Shown here: positions 52,144-62,267 of the stretch, one piece after another | Layout of the letters: each line of letters begins with the position of its first letter | Position numbering within the stretch: the first letter of the stretch is position 1 | NCBI RefSeq assembly: GCF_022179385.1 | Contig: NZ_BPQS01000010.1 | Coordinates: 62,001 to 126,000, forward strand | Source of the DNA: Methylobacterium longum | GTDB taxonomy: Bacteria > Pseudomonadota > Alphaproteobacteria > Rhizobiales > Beijerinckiaceae | Length of the DNA stretch: 64,000 bases | Direction: 5' to 3' | Program-made: the position numbers and the translations under genes | Notes under the pieces: generated by a model | What the model was told of the DNA's origin: nothing | Database searches by the model: none | The model's input: the letters and a program-made list of their open reading frames with translations, nothing else

Positions 52144-53064
52144 ATGCTCGAAGGCCTGCCGCCCCACCGCCCGTCCCACGTCCTGCGCCTGTTGACCGAC
52201 GAACGCTCGGCCCGGGCGATGACCGATCTGCTGGGCGAGATGTTCGACCCCACCGAGACCGCCGTGGCGGCCTTCGAGGATGCGGACGGGCGGACATGGC
52301 TGCTCGAAGCCTACTTCGCCGACGCGCCCGACGAGGCCTATGTCCGGTCTCTGATCCGGCCGGTGATCGGCGCGGCGGCGGATACGGCGGAGTTCCGCAC
52401 GATCGAGCAGCAGGATTGGGTGCGCACCTCGCTGGAGGGACTCAAGCCGGTCCGCGCCGGCCGATTCGTGATCCACGGGTCGCATGATCGCGATGCCGTG
52501 CGGTCGAACGACCTGCCCATCGAGATCGAGGCAGCCCTGGCCTTCGGTACCGGCCATCACGGGACGACGCTGGGCTGCCTTCGGGCGCTGGTCGCCGCGT
52601 TGAAACGCCGACGCCCGGCCCACGTCCTCGATGTCGGCACCGGCACCGGCATCCTCGCCTTCGCGGCCGCGAAGGCGTTGCGCCAACCCGTCGTAGCGGG
52701 CGACCTCGATCCCGAGGCGGTCCGCACCGCCCGCGAGAACGCGCGGGCCAACGGACTCGGCCCTTATCTCAAGCTCTACCAGGGAGCGGGCGTGCGCCAT
52801 CGCCTCGCGGACCGGTCGCGCCATTTCGATCTGGTCTTCGCCAATATCCTGGCGCGCCCCCTGCGGCTGCTCGCGCCGACGCTGTCGCGGGTCGTCGCGC
52901 CCGAGGGCGTGCTGGTCCTGTCCGGTCTGATCGAGCGCGACGTGCCGGGTGTCCTCTCGGCCTATCGCCTCCAGGGCTTCGCCCTCGTGAGCCGCGGCGT
53001 GATCGAGGGCTGGGTCGCGCTTGTCCTGATGCGCGGGGGCGCGGCCCGCAGACCGCGCCGCTGA
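52144..53064 (+). CDS. prmA: ribosomal protein L11 methyltransferase
   Basis: Trimethylates ribosomal protein L11. The 306-residue product has an N-terminal substrate domain and a Rossmann methyltransferase domain: AFGTGHHGTTLGCL (family hallmark), VLDVGTGTGILAFAAAKAL for AdoMet, AGDLDPEAVRTARENA and ANILARPLRLLAP. Length is normal. The start is the first ATG before the family N-terminus. Confidence 0.94.
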   Translation: MLEGLPPHRPSHVLRLLTDERSARAMTDLLGEMFDPTETAVAAFEDADGRTWLLEAYFADAPDEAYVRSLIRPVIGAAADTAEFRTIEQQDWVRTSLEGLKPVRAGRFVIHGSHDRDAVRSNDLPIEIEAALAFGTGHHGTTLGCLRALVAALKRRRPAHVLDVGTGTGILAFAAAKALRQPVVAGDLDPEAVRTARENARANGLGPYLKLYQGAGVRHRLADRSRHFDLVFANILARPLRLLAPTLSRVVAPEGVLVLSGLIERDVPGVLSAYRLQGFALVSRGVIEGWVALVLMRGGAARRPRR

Positions 53065-53219
53065 GGGGCGCCGCTGCCGTCCCACGCCGGCGCCGGACCC
53101 GGCGCGTTCGAACGCCCGGACGGCTTGGCGGGACGGCGCGCCGCGCGCGTGGGCTACCGATCACGGGCGGCCGGCCATCGGGGAGTCTGTCGTCGCGGTC
53201 CGCGACCGCCTGCGCCGCG

Positions 53220-53528
53220 TCAGTGCGCGGCGCGCAGCCGTCCGGGTGGGCGTGCCCTGCCGGGCTCCGCCACGGCGGATGTCGTGGACGGCGTGGGATC
53301 CGCCTGCGCCACCGGGGCGCCCAGCGCCGCCATGAGCACGCGCAGGCCTTCGATCCACTCCTCGGCCTCGCCGAGCGAGACGAAGCCGTCGCGCCGGATG
53401 ACGGTATCCGGCTCGAGCGTGACGACGGCGTCGAAGCGGCCGTCCCTTCTGTCGCTGATCCGGTAGTAAACGCGGCGTGGCATAAGCTTGGAATAGACCG
53501 ATTTGGGCGGCGTGATAAGATTGGACAC
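53220..53528 (-). CDS. hypothetical protein
   Basis: A product of about 102 residues, basic and soluble (PRRVYYRISDRRDGRFDAVV, RDGFVSLGEAEEWIEGLRVLMAALG), with a compact alpha/beta-looking core and a disordered Pro/Ala tail. No recognised family. It starts with GTG 53528, or with ATG 53483 (MPRRVYYR). It is divergent from pepP with 84 bases between starts. Confidence 0.5.
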   Translation of the reverse strand: MSNLITPPKSVYSKLMPRRVYYRISDRRDGRFDAVVTLEPDTVIRRDGFVSLGEAEEWIEGLRVLMAALGAPVAQADPTPSTTSAVAEPGRARPPGRLRAAH

Positions 53529-53612
53529 GATTTTTTAACCGCTACTTGTGGGCGCGCGCCGGTCATTGCTGCGCTGTTGCGGGCTGGGACCGCCGGGCGC
53601 TACGCTCGCGCC

Positions 53613-55442
53613 ATGACAGAGCCGAGTCCCCGCCCCCGCTTCCAGACCTTCGACGACCCGAGCCACCGCAAGGGTGCCGAGCGGATCGAGGCCCTGCGCG
53701 CCGCCCTGCGCGAGACCGGCCTCGACGGCTTCGTCGTGCCCCGCGCCGACGAGCATCAATCCGAGTACGTCCCCGCGGATGCGGAGCGGCTGGCTTGGCT
53801 CACGGGCTTCACCGGTTCGGCCGGGACCGCCCTGATCCTGACGGAGAGCGCCGCCCTGGTCGTGGATGGCCGGTACACCCTGCAGGCCCCCGAGCAGGTC
53901 GAGACCGGCATCCTCACGGTCGTGCCGCTCTCCGAGGCGACGCCGGAGGCCTGGATCGGCGCCAATCTCAGGCGCGATCAGGTGCTCGGCTATGACCCCT
54001 GGCTGCATACGCCGGACGGTGTCGCACGCCTGGAGCGGGCGGCCACGAAGGCCGGCGGCGCGGTGCGGGCTGTCCCCAACCTCGTGGACGCCGTCTGGGC
54101 CGGGCGCCCCAAGCCGCCGGCCGGACCCGTCGTGGTTCACCCGGACGCGCTCGCGGGGGAGACCGTCGCGGAGAAGCTCGCCCGGGTGCGGGCGGCCCTG
54201 GCGGAGGGCGGCTGCGACGCGCTGGTGATCTCGGACCCGCACAACCTCGCTTGGGCGTTCAACCTGCGCGGCTCCGATGTCGGCCATACGCCCCTGGCGC
54301 TGGGCTACGCCGTGCTGCCGCGCGAAGGCGCGGCGCGCCTGTTCCTGGTCTCGTCGAACGTCGATCCGGCCCTGCGGGCCGCCCTCGCCCCCGCGGCCGA
54401 GATCCTCGCGCGCGCCGAACTCGACGACGGGCTGGCCGCCCTGAGCGGCGTCCGCGTCCGGCTCGACGCGGCGACCGGAGCCGTGGCGCTGAAGGAGAAG
54501 ATCGAGGCGGCCGGCGGCACCGCCGATGTCGGGCGGGATCCCATCACCGGGATGAAGGCGGTCAAGAATGCCGCTGAGATCGCCGGCGCGCGCGCCGCCC
54601 ATATCCGCGACGGGGCGAGCGTCGTGCGCTTCCTCGCCTGGCTCGACGCCGCCGCCGCCGCCGGCCGGCTCTCCGAGATCGCCGCCGTGGAGGCGCTGGA
54701 GGATTTTCGCGCCGCCGGAGGCGACCTGCGCGACGTCTCCTTCCCGACGATCTCGGGGTCCGGCCCGAACGGGGCGATCGTCCACTACAGGGTGACCCGC
54801 GCCAGCGACCGGACCGTGCAGCCCGGCGAGCTGTTCCTCATCGATTCCGGGGCGCAGTACTCCGACGGCACCACCGACATCACCCGCACCGTCGCGGTCG
54901 GCGCACCCAGCGCAGCGATGCGCGACCGCTTCACCCGCGTGCTGAAGGGCCACCTCGCCATCGCCCGTGCGGTCTTCCCGACCGGCACGACCGGCGCCCA
55001 GATCGACGCCTTCGCCCGGGCGCCGCTCTGGCAGGCGGGCCTCGATTTCGACCACGGCACCGGCCACGGCGTCGGGGCCTTCCTGTCGGTGCACGAGGGT
55101 CCGCAGCGGATCGCCAAGACCGGCACCGTGGCTCTGGAGCCCGGCATGATCCTGTCCAACGAGCCGGGCTACTACGCCCGCGGCGCCTACGGCATCCGGA
55201 TCGAGAACCTGGTTCTGGTCGAGCCCCGCGCGATCGCGGACGGTGAGCGCCCGATGCTGGGCTTCGAGACGCTGACGCTCGCGCCGTATGATCGGCGGTT
55301 GATCGAGCCGGACCTGCTCGACCCGGGCGAGCGCGCATGGATCGACGCCTACCATGAGAGGGTGCGGGCGACGCTCGCGCCGGGGCTCGATGCCGAGACG
55401 CGCGCCTGGCTGGAGCGCGCCATCGCGCCGCTCTCGGACTGA
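53613..55442 (+). CDS. pepP: Xaa-Pro aminopeptidase (aminopeptidase P)
   Basis: Removes N-terminal residues preceding proline. The 609-residue product is of the long cytosolic type, with two creatinase-like N-terminal domains and a C-terminal pita-bread domain. The metal-binding set is DSGAQYSDGTTDITRT (two Asp), HGTGHGVGAFLSVHE (His), SNEPGYY (Glu) and FETLTLAPYD (Glu). No signal peptide. Start ATG 53613. Confidence 0.92.
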   Translation: MTEPSPRPRFQTFDDPSHRKGAERIEALRAALRETGLDGFVVPRADEHQSEYVPADAERLAWLTGFTGSAGTALILTESAALVVDGRYTLQAPEQVETGILTVVPLSEATPEAWIGANLRRDQVLGYDPWLHTPDGVARLERAATKAGGAVRAVPNLVDAVWAGRPKPPAGPVVVHPDALAGETVAEKLARVRAALAEGGCDALVISDPHNLAWAFNLRGSDVGHTPLALGYAVLPREGAARLFLVSSNVDPALRAALAPAAEILARAELDDGLAALSGVRVRLDAATGAVALKEKIEAAGGTADVGRDPITGMKAVKNAAEIAGARAAHIRDGASVVRFLAWLDAAAAAGRLSEIAAVEALEDFRAAGGDLRDVSFPTISGSGPNGAIVHYRVTRASDRTVQPGELFLIDSGAQYSDGTTDITRTVAVGAPSAAMRDRFTRVLKGHLAIARAVFPTGTTGAQIDAFARAPLWQAGLDFDHGTGHGVGAFLSVHEGPQRIAKTGTVALEPGMILSNEPGYYARGAYGIRIENLVLVEPRAIADGERPMLGFETLTLAPYDRRLIEPDLLDPGERAWIDAYHERVRATLAPGLDAETRAWLERAIAPLSD

Positions 55443-55560
55443 GCGGCCGGCCGGCGATTTCGGGCGCCACCCATGGTAAGGCCACGATCATGGAACGGCC
55501 CGCGCAGCGCATGAAGCACCGCGCGTGAAACCGCGGCCGCCCGGCGCGCGAAGGGACTGC

Positions 55561-57726
55561 ATGATCCGCCTCGCCATCCTGATCCTGGCGCTCGCCGCAA
55601 GCCTCCCGGTCGCGGTCGCGCAAGGTTTCCCCCAGGGCTTCCGAACGCCGTCGGACCTCGTGCGGTCCAGCCTCGCCGCCGAGCCCGCCGCGGTGGCGGG
55701 CGCGCAGCCCTTCACCCTGGCCGTTCGCATGCAGGTGAAGCCCGGCTGGCACGTCTACTGGCGCAATCCCGGGGATTCCGGCCTGCCCCCGGAGGTGACC
55801 TGGACCCTGCCGGCGGGCTTCAACGCCGGGGCGATCCGGTGGCCCGCGCCGGAGCGCATCCCGATCGCCACGCTGATGAATTACGGCTACGAGGGTGAGG
55901 TCACGCTCCTCGTGCCGGTCACGCCGCCGCCGAGCCTCGATCCCGCCGACCCGGTCCGGATCCAGGCCAAGCTGACCTACCTCGTCTGCGAGACCGAGTG
56001 CGTCCCCGGCTCGGCCGATCTCGCCCTCACCCTGCCGGTGGGGGAGCCGAAGCCCGATCCGGCCAATGCCGAGCTGTTCGCCCGTGCCCGCGCGGCCCTG
56101 CCGGTCCCGGCTTTGTGGCCGTTGCGCCTCGCCAGTCAGGGCGACACCCTGCGGCTCGACTTCGCGGCCGGCGGCCTCAAGGCCGACGCCATCCGGAACG
56201 TCGCGTACTTCCCGTATTCCGAGACCGCGATCGACAACGCCGCCGCGCAGGTGGCGGCGATCGATGACACCGGGCTGCACCTCACCCTGGCCCGGAGCAG
56301 CCCGGCCGAGGCGGTCCCCGGCGCGCTGCCGGGGGTGCTCACCCTCGAGGAGGTGGGCGATGCCGGCACCCGGCGCCTCGCCTTCGCGTACGGCGACGAG
56401 CCGGCGCCCGCCGCGGCGGCCTCGTCGATCCCGCCCTCCGCGGCCCCGGTCCCGCAGGTGGCGGCCGAACTCGACGCGCTGACGCTCGCGACCGCGGCGG
56501 CCTTCGCCTTCATCGGCGGGCTGATCCTCAACCTGATGCCCTGCGTGTTCCCGGTCCTGTCGATCAAGGTCCTCGGCCTCGTGCGGCACGCGGGCGAGAG
56601 CCCGGCCCGGCTGCGGATGCACGGCTTTGCCTACACGGCCGGCGTGCTGGCGAGCTTCCTCGGGCTCGCGGCTGTGCTGATCGCCCTCAAGGGCGGGGGC
56701 GCGGCGATCGGCTGGGGCTTCCAGCTGCAATCGCCCCTCGTGGTGGCGGGGCTCGCCTACCTGCTCTTCGCCATGGGCCTGAGCCTGTCGGGTGTTGTCC
56801 AGGTCGGCGGGCGTCTCGCCGGCCTAGGCGACGGGCTCGCCCGGCGGGCGGGTCTCGGCGGCTCGTTCTTCACGGGTGTCCTCGCGACCCTGGTGGCGAC
56901 CCCTTGTACGGCCCCGTTCATGGGCTCGGCCGTGGGCTTCGCCCTGACGCAGAGCGCCGTCGTGGCCCTCGCCGTCTTCGCGAGCCTCGGCCTCGGCCTC
57001 GCCCTGCCCTTCCTGGTCCTGACTCTCTGGCCACCCGCGCTCCGAGCGCTGCCGCGGCCCGGCGCCTGGATGGAGACGCTGAAGCAGGTCCTCGCCTTCC
57101 CGGTCTACGCCACCGTGGCGTGGCTGGTCTGGGTGCTGGCGCAGCAGGTCGATCCGCGCGGGCTCCTGGCGGCGCTGATCGGCCTCGTGCTGGTGGGCTT
57201 CGCCGCCTGGGCCTGGGAGCTGGGGCGCACCGCCCCGCCCAGGACCGGCCGCGTCGCGCAGGGCGCCGCGGCGCTGGCCCTCGTTGCCGTCGCGGGCCTC
57301 GCCGTGACCGTGCCGCAGGATCGCGCGACGCCGTCCGCGCAGGCCGCGCATGACGGGATCGAGCCCTTCACCCAGGCACGCCTCGATGCCCTGGTGAACG
57401 GCCGCCGGCCGGCCTTCGTCGACATGACCGCGGCGTGGTGCATCACCTGCGCGGTGAACGAGGCGACCTCGCTCAACACCAAGGCCGTGCGAGCCGCGAT
57501 GGCCGAGCGCGGCGTGACCTACCTGAAGGGCGACTGGACCAATCAGAACCCGGAGATTACCCGCCTGCTGGAGAAGCACGGGCGCAGCGGCGTGCCGCTT
57601 TACCTGCTCTACAGCGGCACCGGGGAGCCGCAGGTGCTGCCACAGATCCTCACCGAGGGGGTCGTGCTGGCGGCCCTGCAAGCGGTGCCGGCCGCCGCGG
57701 ATCGGAGCGCCGCGCTCGTCCGCTGA
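55561..57726 (+). CDS. DsbD-type thiol:disulfide interchange / copper-tolerance protein (ScsB-like)
   Basis: A 721-residue membrane protein. A signal peptide (1 to about 21) and a periplasmic N-terminal domain (YLVCETECVPG cysteine pair) are followed by a transmembrane core of eight or more helices with NLMPCVFPVLSIK and TPCTAPFMGSA (the two redox cysteines). A C-terminal thioredoxin domain has DMTAAWCITCAVNE. The layout moves electrons from cytoplasmic thioredoxin to periplasmic partners. The N-terminal domain is of the DsbD/ScsB kind. Start ATG 55561. Confidence 0.9.
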   Translation: MIRLAILILALAASLPVAVAQGFPQGFRTPSDLVRSSLAAEPAAVAGAQPFTLAVRMQVKPGWHVYWRNPGDSGLPPEVTWTLPAGFNAGAIRWPAPERIPIATLMNYGYEGEVTLLVPVTPPPSLDPADPVRIQAKLTYLVCETECVPGSADLALTLPVGEPKPDPANAELFARARAALPVPALWPLRLASQGDTLRLDFAAGGLKADAIRNVAYFPYSETAIDNAAAQVAAIDDTGLHLTLARSSPAEAVPGALPGVLTLEEVGDAGTRRLAFAYGDEPAPAAAASSIPPSAAPVPQVAAELDALTLATAAAFAFIGGLILNLMPCVFPVLSIKVLGLVRHAGESPARLRMHGFAYTAGVLASFLGLAAVLIALKGGGAAIGWGFQLQSPLVVAGLAYLLFAMGLSLSGVVQVGGRLAGLGDGLARRAGLGGSFFTGVLATLVATPCTAPFMGSAVGFALTQSAVVALAVFASLGLGLALPFLVLTLWPPALRALPRPGAWMETLKQVLAFPVYATVAWLVWVLAQQVDPRGLLAALIGLVLVGFAAWAWELGRTAPPRTGRVAQGAAALALVAVAGLAVTVPQDRATPSAQAAHDGIEPFTQARLDALVNGRRPAFVDMTAAWCITCAVNEATSLNTKAVRAAMAERGVTYLKGDWTNQNPEITRLLEKHGRSGVPLYLLYSGTGEPQVLPQILTEGVVLAALQAVPAAADRSAALVR

Positions 57727-57737
57727 GCGGGGCCGCC

Positions 57738-58433
57738 TCAGGCCCCCAGCGAGAAGGTCTCGTCGAACGCGTAGCCGGAGCCGCGGACCGTGCGGATCGG
57801 GTCGGGCTGGCGCGGGCCGTTCAGCGCCTTGCGCAGGCGTCCGACATGCACGTCCACGGTGCGCTCGTCGATGTAGACGTCGTGCCCCCAGACGCCGTCG
57901 AGGAGCTGCTCCCGGGAGAAGACCCGGCCCGGCGCCAGCATCAGGAACTCCAGCAGCCGGAACTCGGTGGGCCCGAGATGCAGCTCCTCGCCGCCGCGGC
58001 GAACGCGGTGTCCGGTGCGGTCGAGTTCGAGGTCGCCGGCCGCCAGCCGGTCCGAGACATGGGCGGGCTTGGCCCGGCGCAGCAGCGCGCGGATCCGGGC
58101 GAGGAGCTCCGGCACGGAGAAGGGCTTGACGATGTAGTCGTCCGCCCCCGTCCCCAGCCCCCGGATCCGGTCGCCCTCCTCGCCGCGGGCGGTGAGCATG
58201 ATCACCGGCAGCCGCTCCGTCTCGCGGCGCGCCCGGATGCGGCGGCAGAGCTCGATCCCCGAGAGACCCGGCAGCATCCAGTCGAGCAGGACCAGGTCGG
58301 GGATCCGCTCGGCCAGGAGCAGCTCCGCGTCGTCGCCCCGCGCGGCCGAGTCCACGACGAAGCCCTCGGCCTCGAGGTTGTAGCGCAGCAGGGTGGTCAG
58401 CGCCTCCTCGTCCTCGACGATCAGGACTTGCAT
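57738..58433 (-). CDS. phoB: phosphate regulon response regulator PhoB
   Basis: A 231-residue OmpR/PhoB-type regulator: receiver domain with phospho-acceptor Asp51 (LVLLDWMLPG), Thr/Lys switch residues (MLTARGEE, VKPFS), and a winged-helix DNA-binding domain (GPTEFRLLEFLM, DERTVDVHVGRLRKAL). It recognises the Pho box upstream of pstS. Start ATG 58433, with an in-frame GTG two codons earlier. The sensor kinase gene phoR is not in the window. Confidence 0.94.
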   Translation of the reverse strand: MQVLIVEDEEALTTLLRYNLEAEGFVVDSAARGDDAELLLAERIPDLVLLDWMLPGLSGIELCRRIRARRETERLPVIMLTARGEEGDRIRGLGTGADDYIVKPFSVPELLARIRALLRRAKPAHVSDRLAAGDLELDRTGHRVRRGGEELHLGPTEFRLLEFLMLAPGRVFSREQLLDGVWGHDVYIDERTVDVHVGRLRKALNGPRQPDPIRTVRGSGYAFDETFSLGA

Positions 58434-58620
58434 GCTCACGTTCGATGACCCGTTCACGAGGCGGCGCCCTTCGGCCTGCGGAGACGCCGGCTCCCTCCGG
58501 AGCGGGCGCTCAGGCGGAGGCTGCGGGAGGCGCCGCTCAGCCTCAACCCGCAGCCTCCGATTCTCCGGCGCCGCCCGACAGGACTGAGCGCGCCGCGGCG
58601 CCTGTGTCGAGGCGGTTCGG

Positions 58621-59340
58621 CTACGGAGCCTTGCCGCCGTCCACCGTCGCGTAGTTCGATGCATCGTTCTTCGGCCGGTCGCCCGCCAGCGTCTCGCCCG
58701 TGGCGAGGTAGTGGATCGTCTCGGCGATGTTAGTCGTGTGGTCGCCGATCCGCTCCACGTTCTTGGCGCAGAACAGGAGATGCGTGCAGAACGAGATGTT
58801 GCGCGGATCCTCCATCATGTACGTCAGGAGCTCGCGGAACAGGGAATTGTACAGGGCGTCGATCTCGCCGTCGCGCTCCCAGACATCGTGGGCCGCCTGG
58901 ATGTCGCGGCTCGCATAGGCGTCCAGCACGTCCTTGAGCTGCCCCTCGGCGAGGTCGCTCATGTGGCGGACGCCCAGCACGATCTTCTGCGCCGGCGCGT
59001 GGTCGGAGATCGCCACGACGCGCTTGGCGACGTTCTTGGCGAGGTCGCCGATCCGCTCCAGGTCGCCGGAGACGCGGATCGCAGAGATGGTCTCGCGCAG
59101 GTCGATCGCCAGCGGCTGGCGCCGGGCGATGAGGAGCACCGAGCGCTCCTCGATGTCCCGCTGGAGCGCGTCGAGGCGCTTGTCGGCGAGGATCACCGCC
59201 TGGGCGAGCGCGTCGTCGCGGCGCACGAGGGCGTCGGTCGCCTCGGCGGTCATCTTCTCGGCCACGCCGCCCATCTCCGAGATCGAGCGACGCAGGTCCT
59301 CCAGGTCGGTGTCGTAGGAGCTGACGATATGGCCGGGCAT
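58621..59340 (-). CDS. phoU: phosphate uptake regulator PhoU
   Basis: A 239-residue two-repeat helical protein with the PhoU motifs (IRVSGDLERIGDLAKNVAKR and CAKNVERIGDHTTNIAE) that links PstSCAB to PhoR signalling and binds metal clusters. It lies 116 bases after pstB across a palindromic gap. Confidence 0.95.
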   Translation of the reverse strand: MPGHIVSSYDTDLEDLRRSISEMGGVAEKMTAEATDALVRRDDALAQAVILADKRLDALQRDIEERSVLLIARRQPLAIDLRETISAIRVSGDLERIGDLAKNVAKRVVAISDHAPAQKIVLGVRHMSDLAEGQLKDVLDAYASRDIQAAHDVWERDGEIDALYNSLFRELLTYMMEDPRNISFCTHLLFCAKNVERIGDHTTNIAETIHYLATGETLAGDRPKNDASNYATVDGGKAP

Positions 59341-59360
59341 GGTGGATCCTTCGATAAGGG

Positions 59361-59382
59361 CCCGCGGATCGCGATCCGCGGG
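59361..59382. repeat. 22-bp perfect palindrome between pstB and phoU
   Basis: A self-complementary run (CCCGCGGATC/GATCCGCGGG, centre CG) in the 116-bp gap, close to a second palindrome (GCCGCCGCGGCGGC, near 59408-59421). They may trim or stabilise the pst-phoU message. Confidence 0.6.
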
Positions 59383-59456
59383 GTCTGGCGGGGATCCGCC
59401 GCCCCGCCGCCGCGGCGGCGAATGCCGGTATGGTTCGGCGGAGCGTCCGGCTCGTA

Positions 59457-60272
59457 TCAGCCGAACCGCCCGGTGATGTAGTCCTGCGTGCGCCGCTCCG
59501 CCGGATTCATGAACATCCGGTTGGTCGGACCGAACTCCACGAGCTGACCGAGATACATGAACGCGGTGAACTGCGAGATCCGCGCCGCCTGCTGCATGTT
59601 GTGGGTGACGATCACGATGGTGAACTCGTCGCGCAGCTGCTCGATCAGCTCCTCGATGCGGCCCGTGGAGATCGGGTCGAGCGCCGAGGTCGGCTCGTCG
59701 AACAGGATGACCTCCGGCCGCTGCGCCACCGTGCGGGCGATGCACAGGCGCTGCTGCTGGCCGCCCGAGAGGCCGGTCCCCGCCTGCCGGAGCTTGTCCT
59801 TCACCTCGTCCCAGAGGGCGGCCTTGCGCAGGGATTCCTCCACCCGCACGTCGAGCTCGGCCTTCGGGAGCTTCTCGTAGAGGCGCAGGCCGAAGGCGAC
59901 GTTGTCGTAGATCGACATCGGGAACGGCGTCGGCTTCTGGAACACCATGCCGATGCGCGAGCGCAGATCGTTCAGGTCGACGGACGAGGCCAGGATGTTC
60001 TCGCCGTCCAGCAGGATCTCGCCCTCGGCCCGCTGTTCCGGATAGAGGCTGTAGATCCGGTTGAAGCAGCGCAGCAGCGTGGATTTCCCGCAGCCGGAGG
60101 GGCCGATCAGCGCCGTGACCTGCCGGTCGTTGAAGTTGATCGAGACGTCCTTCAGGCCGTGGAAGCTGCCGTAGTAGAAGTTCAGGTCCTTCACGGCGAT
60201 CCGCACCGGGCGGCTCTCTTCGGCGCGGTTCCGGTTCAGCTCGACCGTGGGGATCGCGGAGGCGGCGTTCAT
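59457..60272 (-). CDS. pstB: phosphate ABC transporter ATP-binding protein
   Basis: A 271-residue ATPase: Walker [11 protein letters not shown]-loop [10 protein letters not shown], signature LSGGQQQR, Walker B VILFDEP. It energises high-affinity phosphate import with PstAC and contacts PhoU. It begins 23 bases after pstA. Confidence 0.97.
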   Translation of the reverse strand: MNAASAIPTVELNRNRAEESRPVRIAVKDLNFYYGSFHGLKDVSINFNDRQVTALIGPSGCGKSTLLRCFNRIYSLYPEQRAEGEILLDGENILASSVDLNDLRSRIGMVFQKPTPFPMSIYDNVAFGLRLYEKLPKAELDVRVEESLRKAALWDEVKDKLRQAGTGLSGGQQQRLCIARTVAQRPEVILFDEPTSALDPISTGRIEELIEQLRDEFTIVIVTHNMQQAARISQFTAFMYLGQLVEFGPTNRMFMNPAERRTQDYITGRFG

Positions 60273-60295
60273 CGTCGTATCCTCGAAGGGGGGGC

Positions 60296-61192
60296 TCAGC
60301 GCGCGGTCTGCGGCTTGATCACGAAGCGGGCGACGATCGACAGCGCCAGGATCGAGCCGGTGATCAGCAGCGCCCCGGCCCAGGCCAGGCCTTGCCAGTT
60401 CGGATAGGGTGACAGCGCGAACTGGTAGATCATCACCGGCAGGTTCGCGACGCCGCCCATCAGGTCGGGCGAGAACCAGGAATTGTTGTTGAGCGCCGTG
60501 AACAGGAGCGGCGCCGTCTCGCCCGCGATGCGCGCCAGCGCCAGGATGATTCCGGTCACGATGCCGGCCGAGGCGGCGCGCCACGTCACGCTCATGATCA
60601 CCTTCGAGGGCGGGGCGCCCAGCGCCGCGCCGGCTTCCCGGAGGGTCCCCGGCACGAGGCGCAGCATGTCCTCGGTGGTGCGCACGATCACCGGCACGGC
60701 GATGATCGCCAGCGCCACGCCGCCGGCCCAGCCCGAATACGTCCCCATCGGCCGCACCATCAGGGTGTAGACGAACAGGCCGATCAGGATGGAGGGCGCC
60801 GACAGCAGGATGTCGTTGAGGAAGCGGATGAGCGCCGCCAGCTTCGAGCCGCGGCCGTACTCCGCGAGGAACGTCCCCGCCATCACGCCGACCGGCGTGG
60901 CGATCACGATGCCGATGCCGGTCAGCACGAGGCTGCCCAGGATCGCGTTGGCGATGCCGCCCCCCTCGGAGCCTGGGCCGGGGGTCGGATTGGCGAACAG
61001 CGCCGGCGTGAAGCCGCGCACGCCCTCGACGATCAGCATCACCAGAATCGAGCCCAGCACCAGGGCGCCGACGAAGGTGGCGCTGGCGCAGGCGACGCGC
61101 AGGGACCGGTCGGCGATGCGCCGGCCGGGGCGGACCCGGCCGCGCCGCGGCGCGGTGGACCGGGTGGAGGGGATCGTGCTGGACGCGTCCAT
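60296..61192 (-). CDS. pstA: phosphate ABC transporter permease PstA
   Basis: A 298-residue permease with six predicted helices and the EAA loop [31 protein letters not shown] is typical of PstA. Spaced 12 bases after pstC. Confidence 0.95.
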   Translation of the reverse strand: MDASSTIPSTRSTAPRRGRVRPGRRIADRSLRVACASATFVGALVLGSILVMLIVEGVRGFTPALFANPTPGPGSEGGGIANAILGSLVLTGIGIVIATPVGVMAGTFLAEYGRGSKLAALIRFLNDILLSAPSILIGLFVYTLMVRPMGTYSGWAGGVALAIIAVPVIVRTTEDMLRLVPGTLREAGAALGAPPSKVIMSVTWRAASAGIVTGIILALARIAGETAPLLFTALNNNSWFSPDLMGGVANLPVMIYQFALSPYPNWQGLAWAGALLITGSILALSIVARFVIKPQTAR

Positions 61193-61204
61193 CGTTCGGG
61201 CTCC

Positions 61205-62182
61205 TCAGGCGGCCTTGACGCGGCGCGTCAGCAGGCGGGCGATGATGAGCACCACGAAGGTGATCACGAACAGGATGCAGCCGAGGGCCATCAGCGCGTT
61301 GAGCTGAAGGCCGTCCGCCTCGTTGAACTCGTTGGCGATCCGCGACGCGATGGTGGAGCTGGGGTCGAAGATCGAGGCCGACAGGCGGTTGGCGTTGCCG
61401 ACCACGAAGGTCACCGCCATCGTCTCGCCGAGCGCGCGCCCGAGGCCCAGCATGATCGCCCCGATGATCGAGACGGCGGCCTGTGGCACGAGCACGTGGC
61501 GCACGACCTCCCAGGTGGTGCAGCCGATCCCGTAGGCGCTCTCGCGCAGGACGGTGGGGATCTGCTCGAGCATGTCGCGGGCGATCGACGCGATGAACGG
61601 CACGATCATGATCGCCAGGATGATGCCGGCGGTCAGCACGCCGACGCCCGACGGGACCCGGGCGTAGAACAGGGTGCCGACGATCGGCAGGCCCTCCACC
61701 ACGTTCGAGACCGGGATCTGGACGAAGCGAGCGAAGAGCGGCGCGAACACGAACAGGCCCCACATCCCGTAGATGATGCTCGGCACGGCGGCGAGCAGCT
61801 CGATCGTCATGGCGACCGGCCTGCGCGCCCAGCCGGGGCAGAGCTGCGTCAGGAAGATCGCGATCCCCAGGGAGACCGGGACGCCGATGAGCAGGGCCAG
61901 GAAGGCCGACGCGACGGTGCCGATCACCGCCACGAGGGCGCCGTACTGCTCGGTCCCGACGTTCCAGGCGCTGGAGGTCAGGAAGCCGAAGCCGAACTCG
62001 CGGAAGGCGGGCCAGCCGCCGTAGAGGATCGAGCCGAGGATGCCGGCGAGGACGATCAGAACGAGGAGCGCCGCGCCGTACGCGCCGGCCCGGAACAGGG
62101 TGTCGAGGTTCCGGCTCGGTCCCCTTCGCGCGGCGGCAGCGCGGGGTCGGCCGAGGGCGATCGTCTCTGTCAAAGCGGACAT
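61205..62182 (-). CDS. pstC: phosphate ABC transporter permease PstC
   Basis: A 325-residue permease with six predicted helices, the EAA loop [22 protein letters not shown], and [18 protein letters not shown]. It lies 85 bases after pstS, with a hairpin in the gap. Confidence 0.95.
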   Translation of the reverse strand: MSALTETIALGRPRAAAARRGPSRNLDTLFRAGAYGAALLVLIVLAGILGSILYGGWPAFREFGFGFLTSSAWNVGTEQYGALVAVIGTVASAFLALLIGVPVSLGIAIFLTQLCPGWARRPVAMTIELLAAVPSIIYGMWGLFVFAPLFARFVQIPVSNVVEGLPIVGTLFYARVPSGVGVLTAGIILAIMIVPFIASIARDMLEQIPTVLRESAYGIGCTTWEVVRHVLVPQAAVSIIGAIMLGLGRALGETMAVTFVVGNANRLSASIFDPSSTIASRIANEFNEADGLQLNALMALGCILFVITFVVLIIARLLTRRVKAA

Positions 62183-62236
62183 CCGCGGTTCTCTGCGAAG
62201 GGGGGCGTGGTAGCGCGGCGCAGTTCGAGAAGCGAG

Positions 62237-62258
62237 GGAGGAGGTCGAGACCCCCTCC
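62237..62258 (-). terminator. hairpin between pstS and pstC
   Basis: A stem of 5 + 3 bp (GGAGG-A-GGT with ACC-C-CCTCC, loop CGAG) lies 10 bases past the pstS stop, without a T run. It probably partially terminates or stabilises so that PstS is made in excess. Confidence 0.35.
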
Positions 62259-62267
62259 CCGCCGCGC

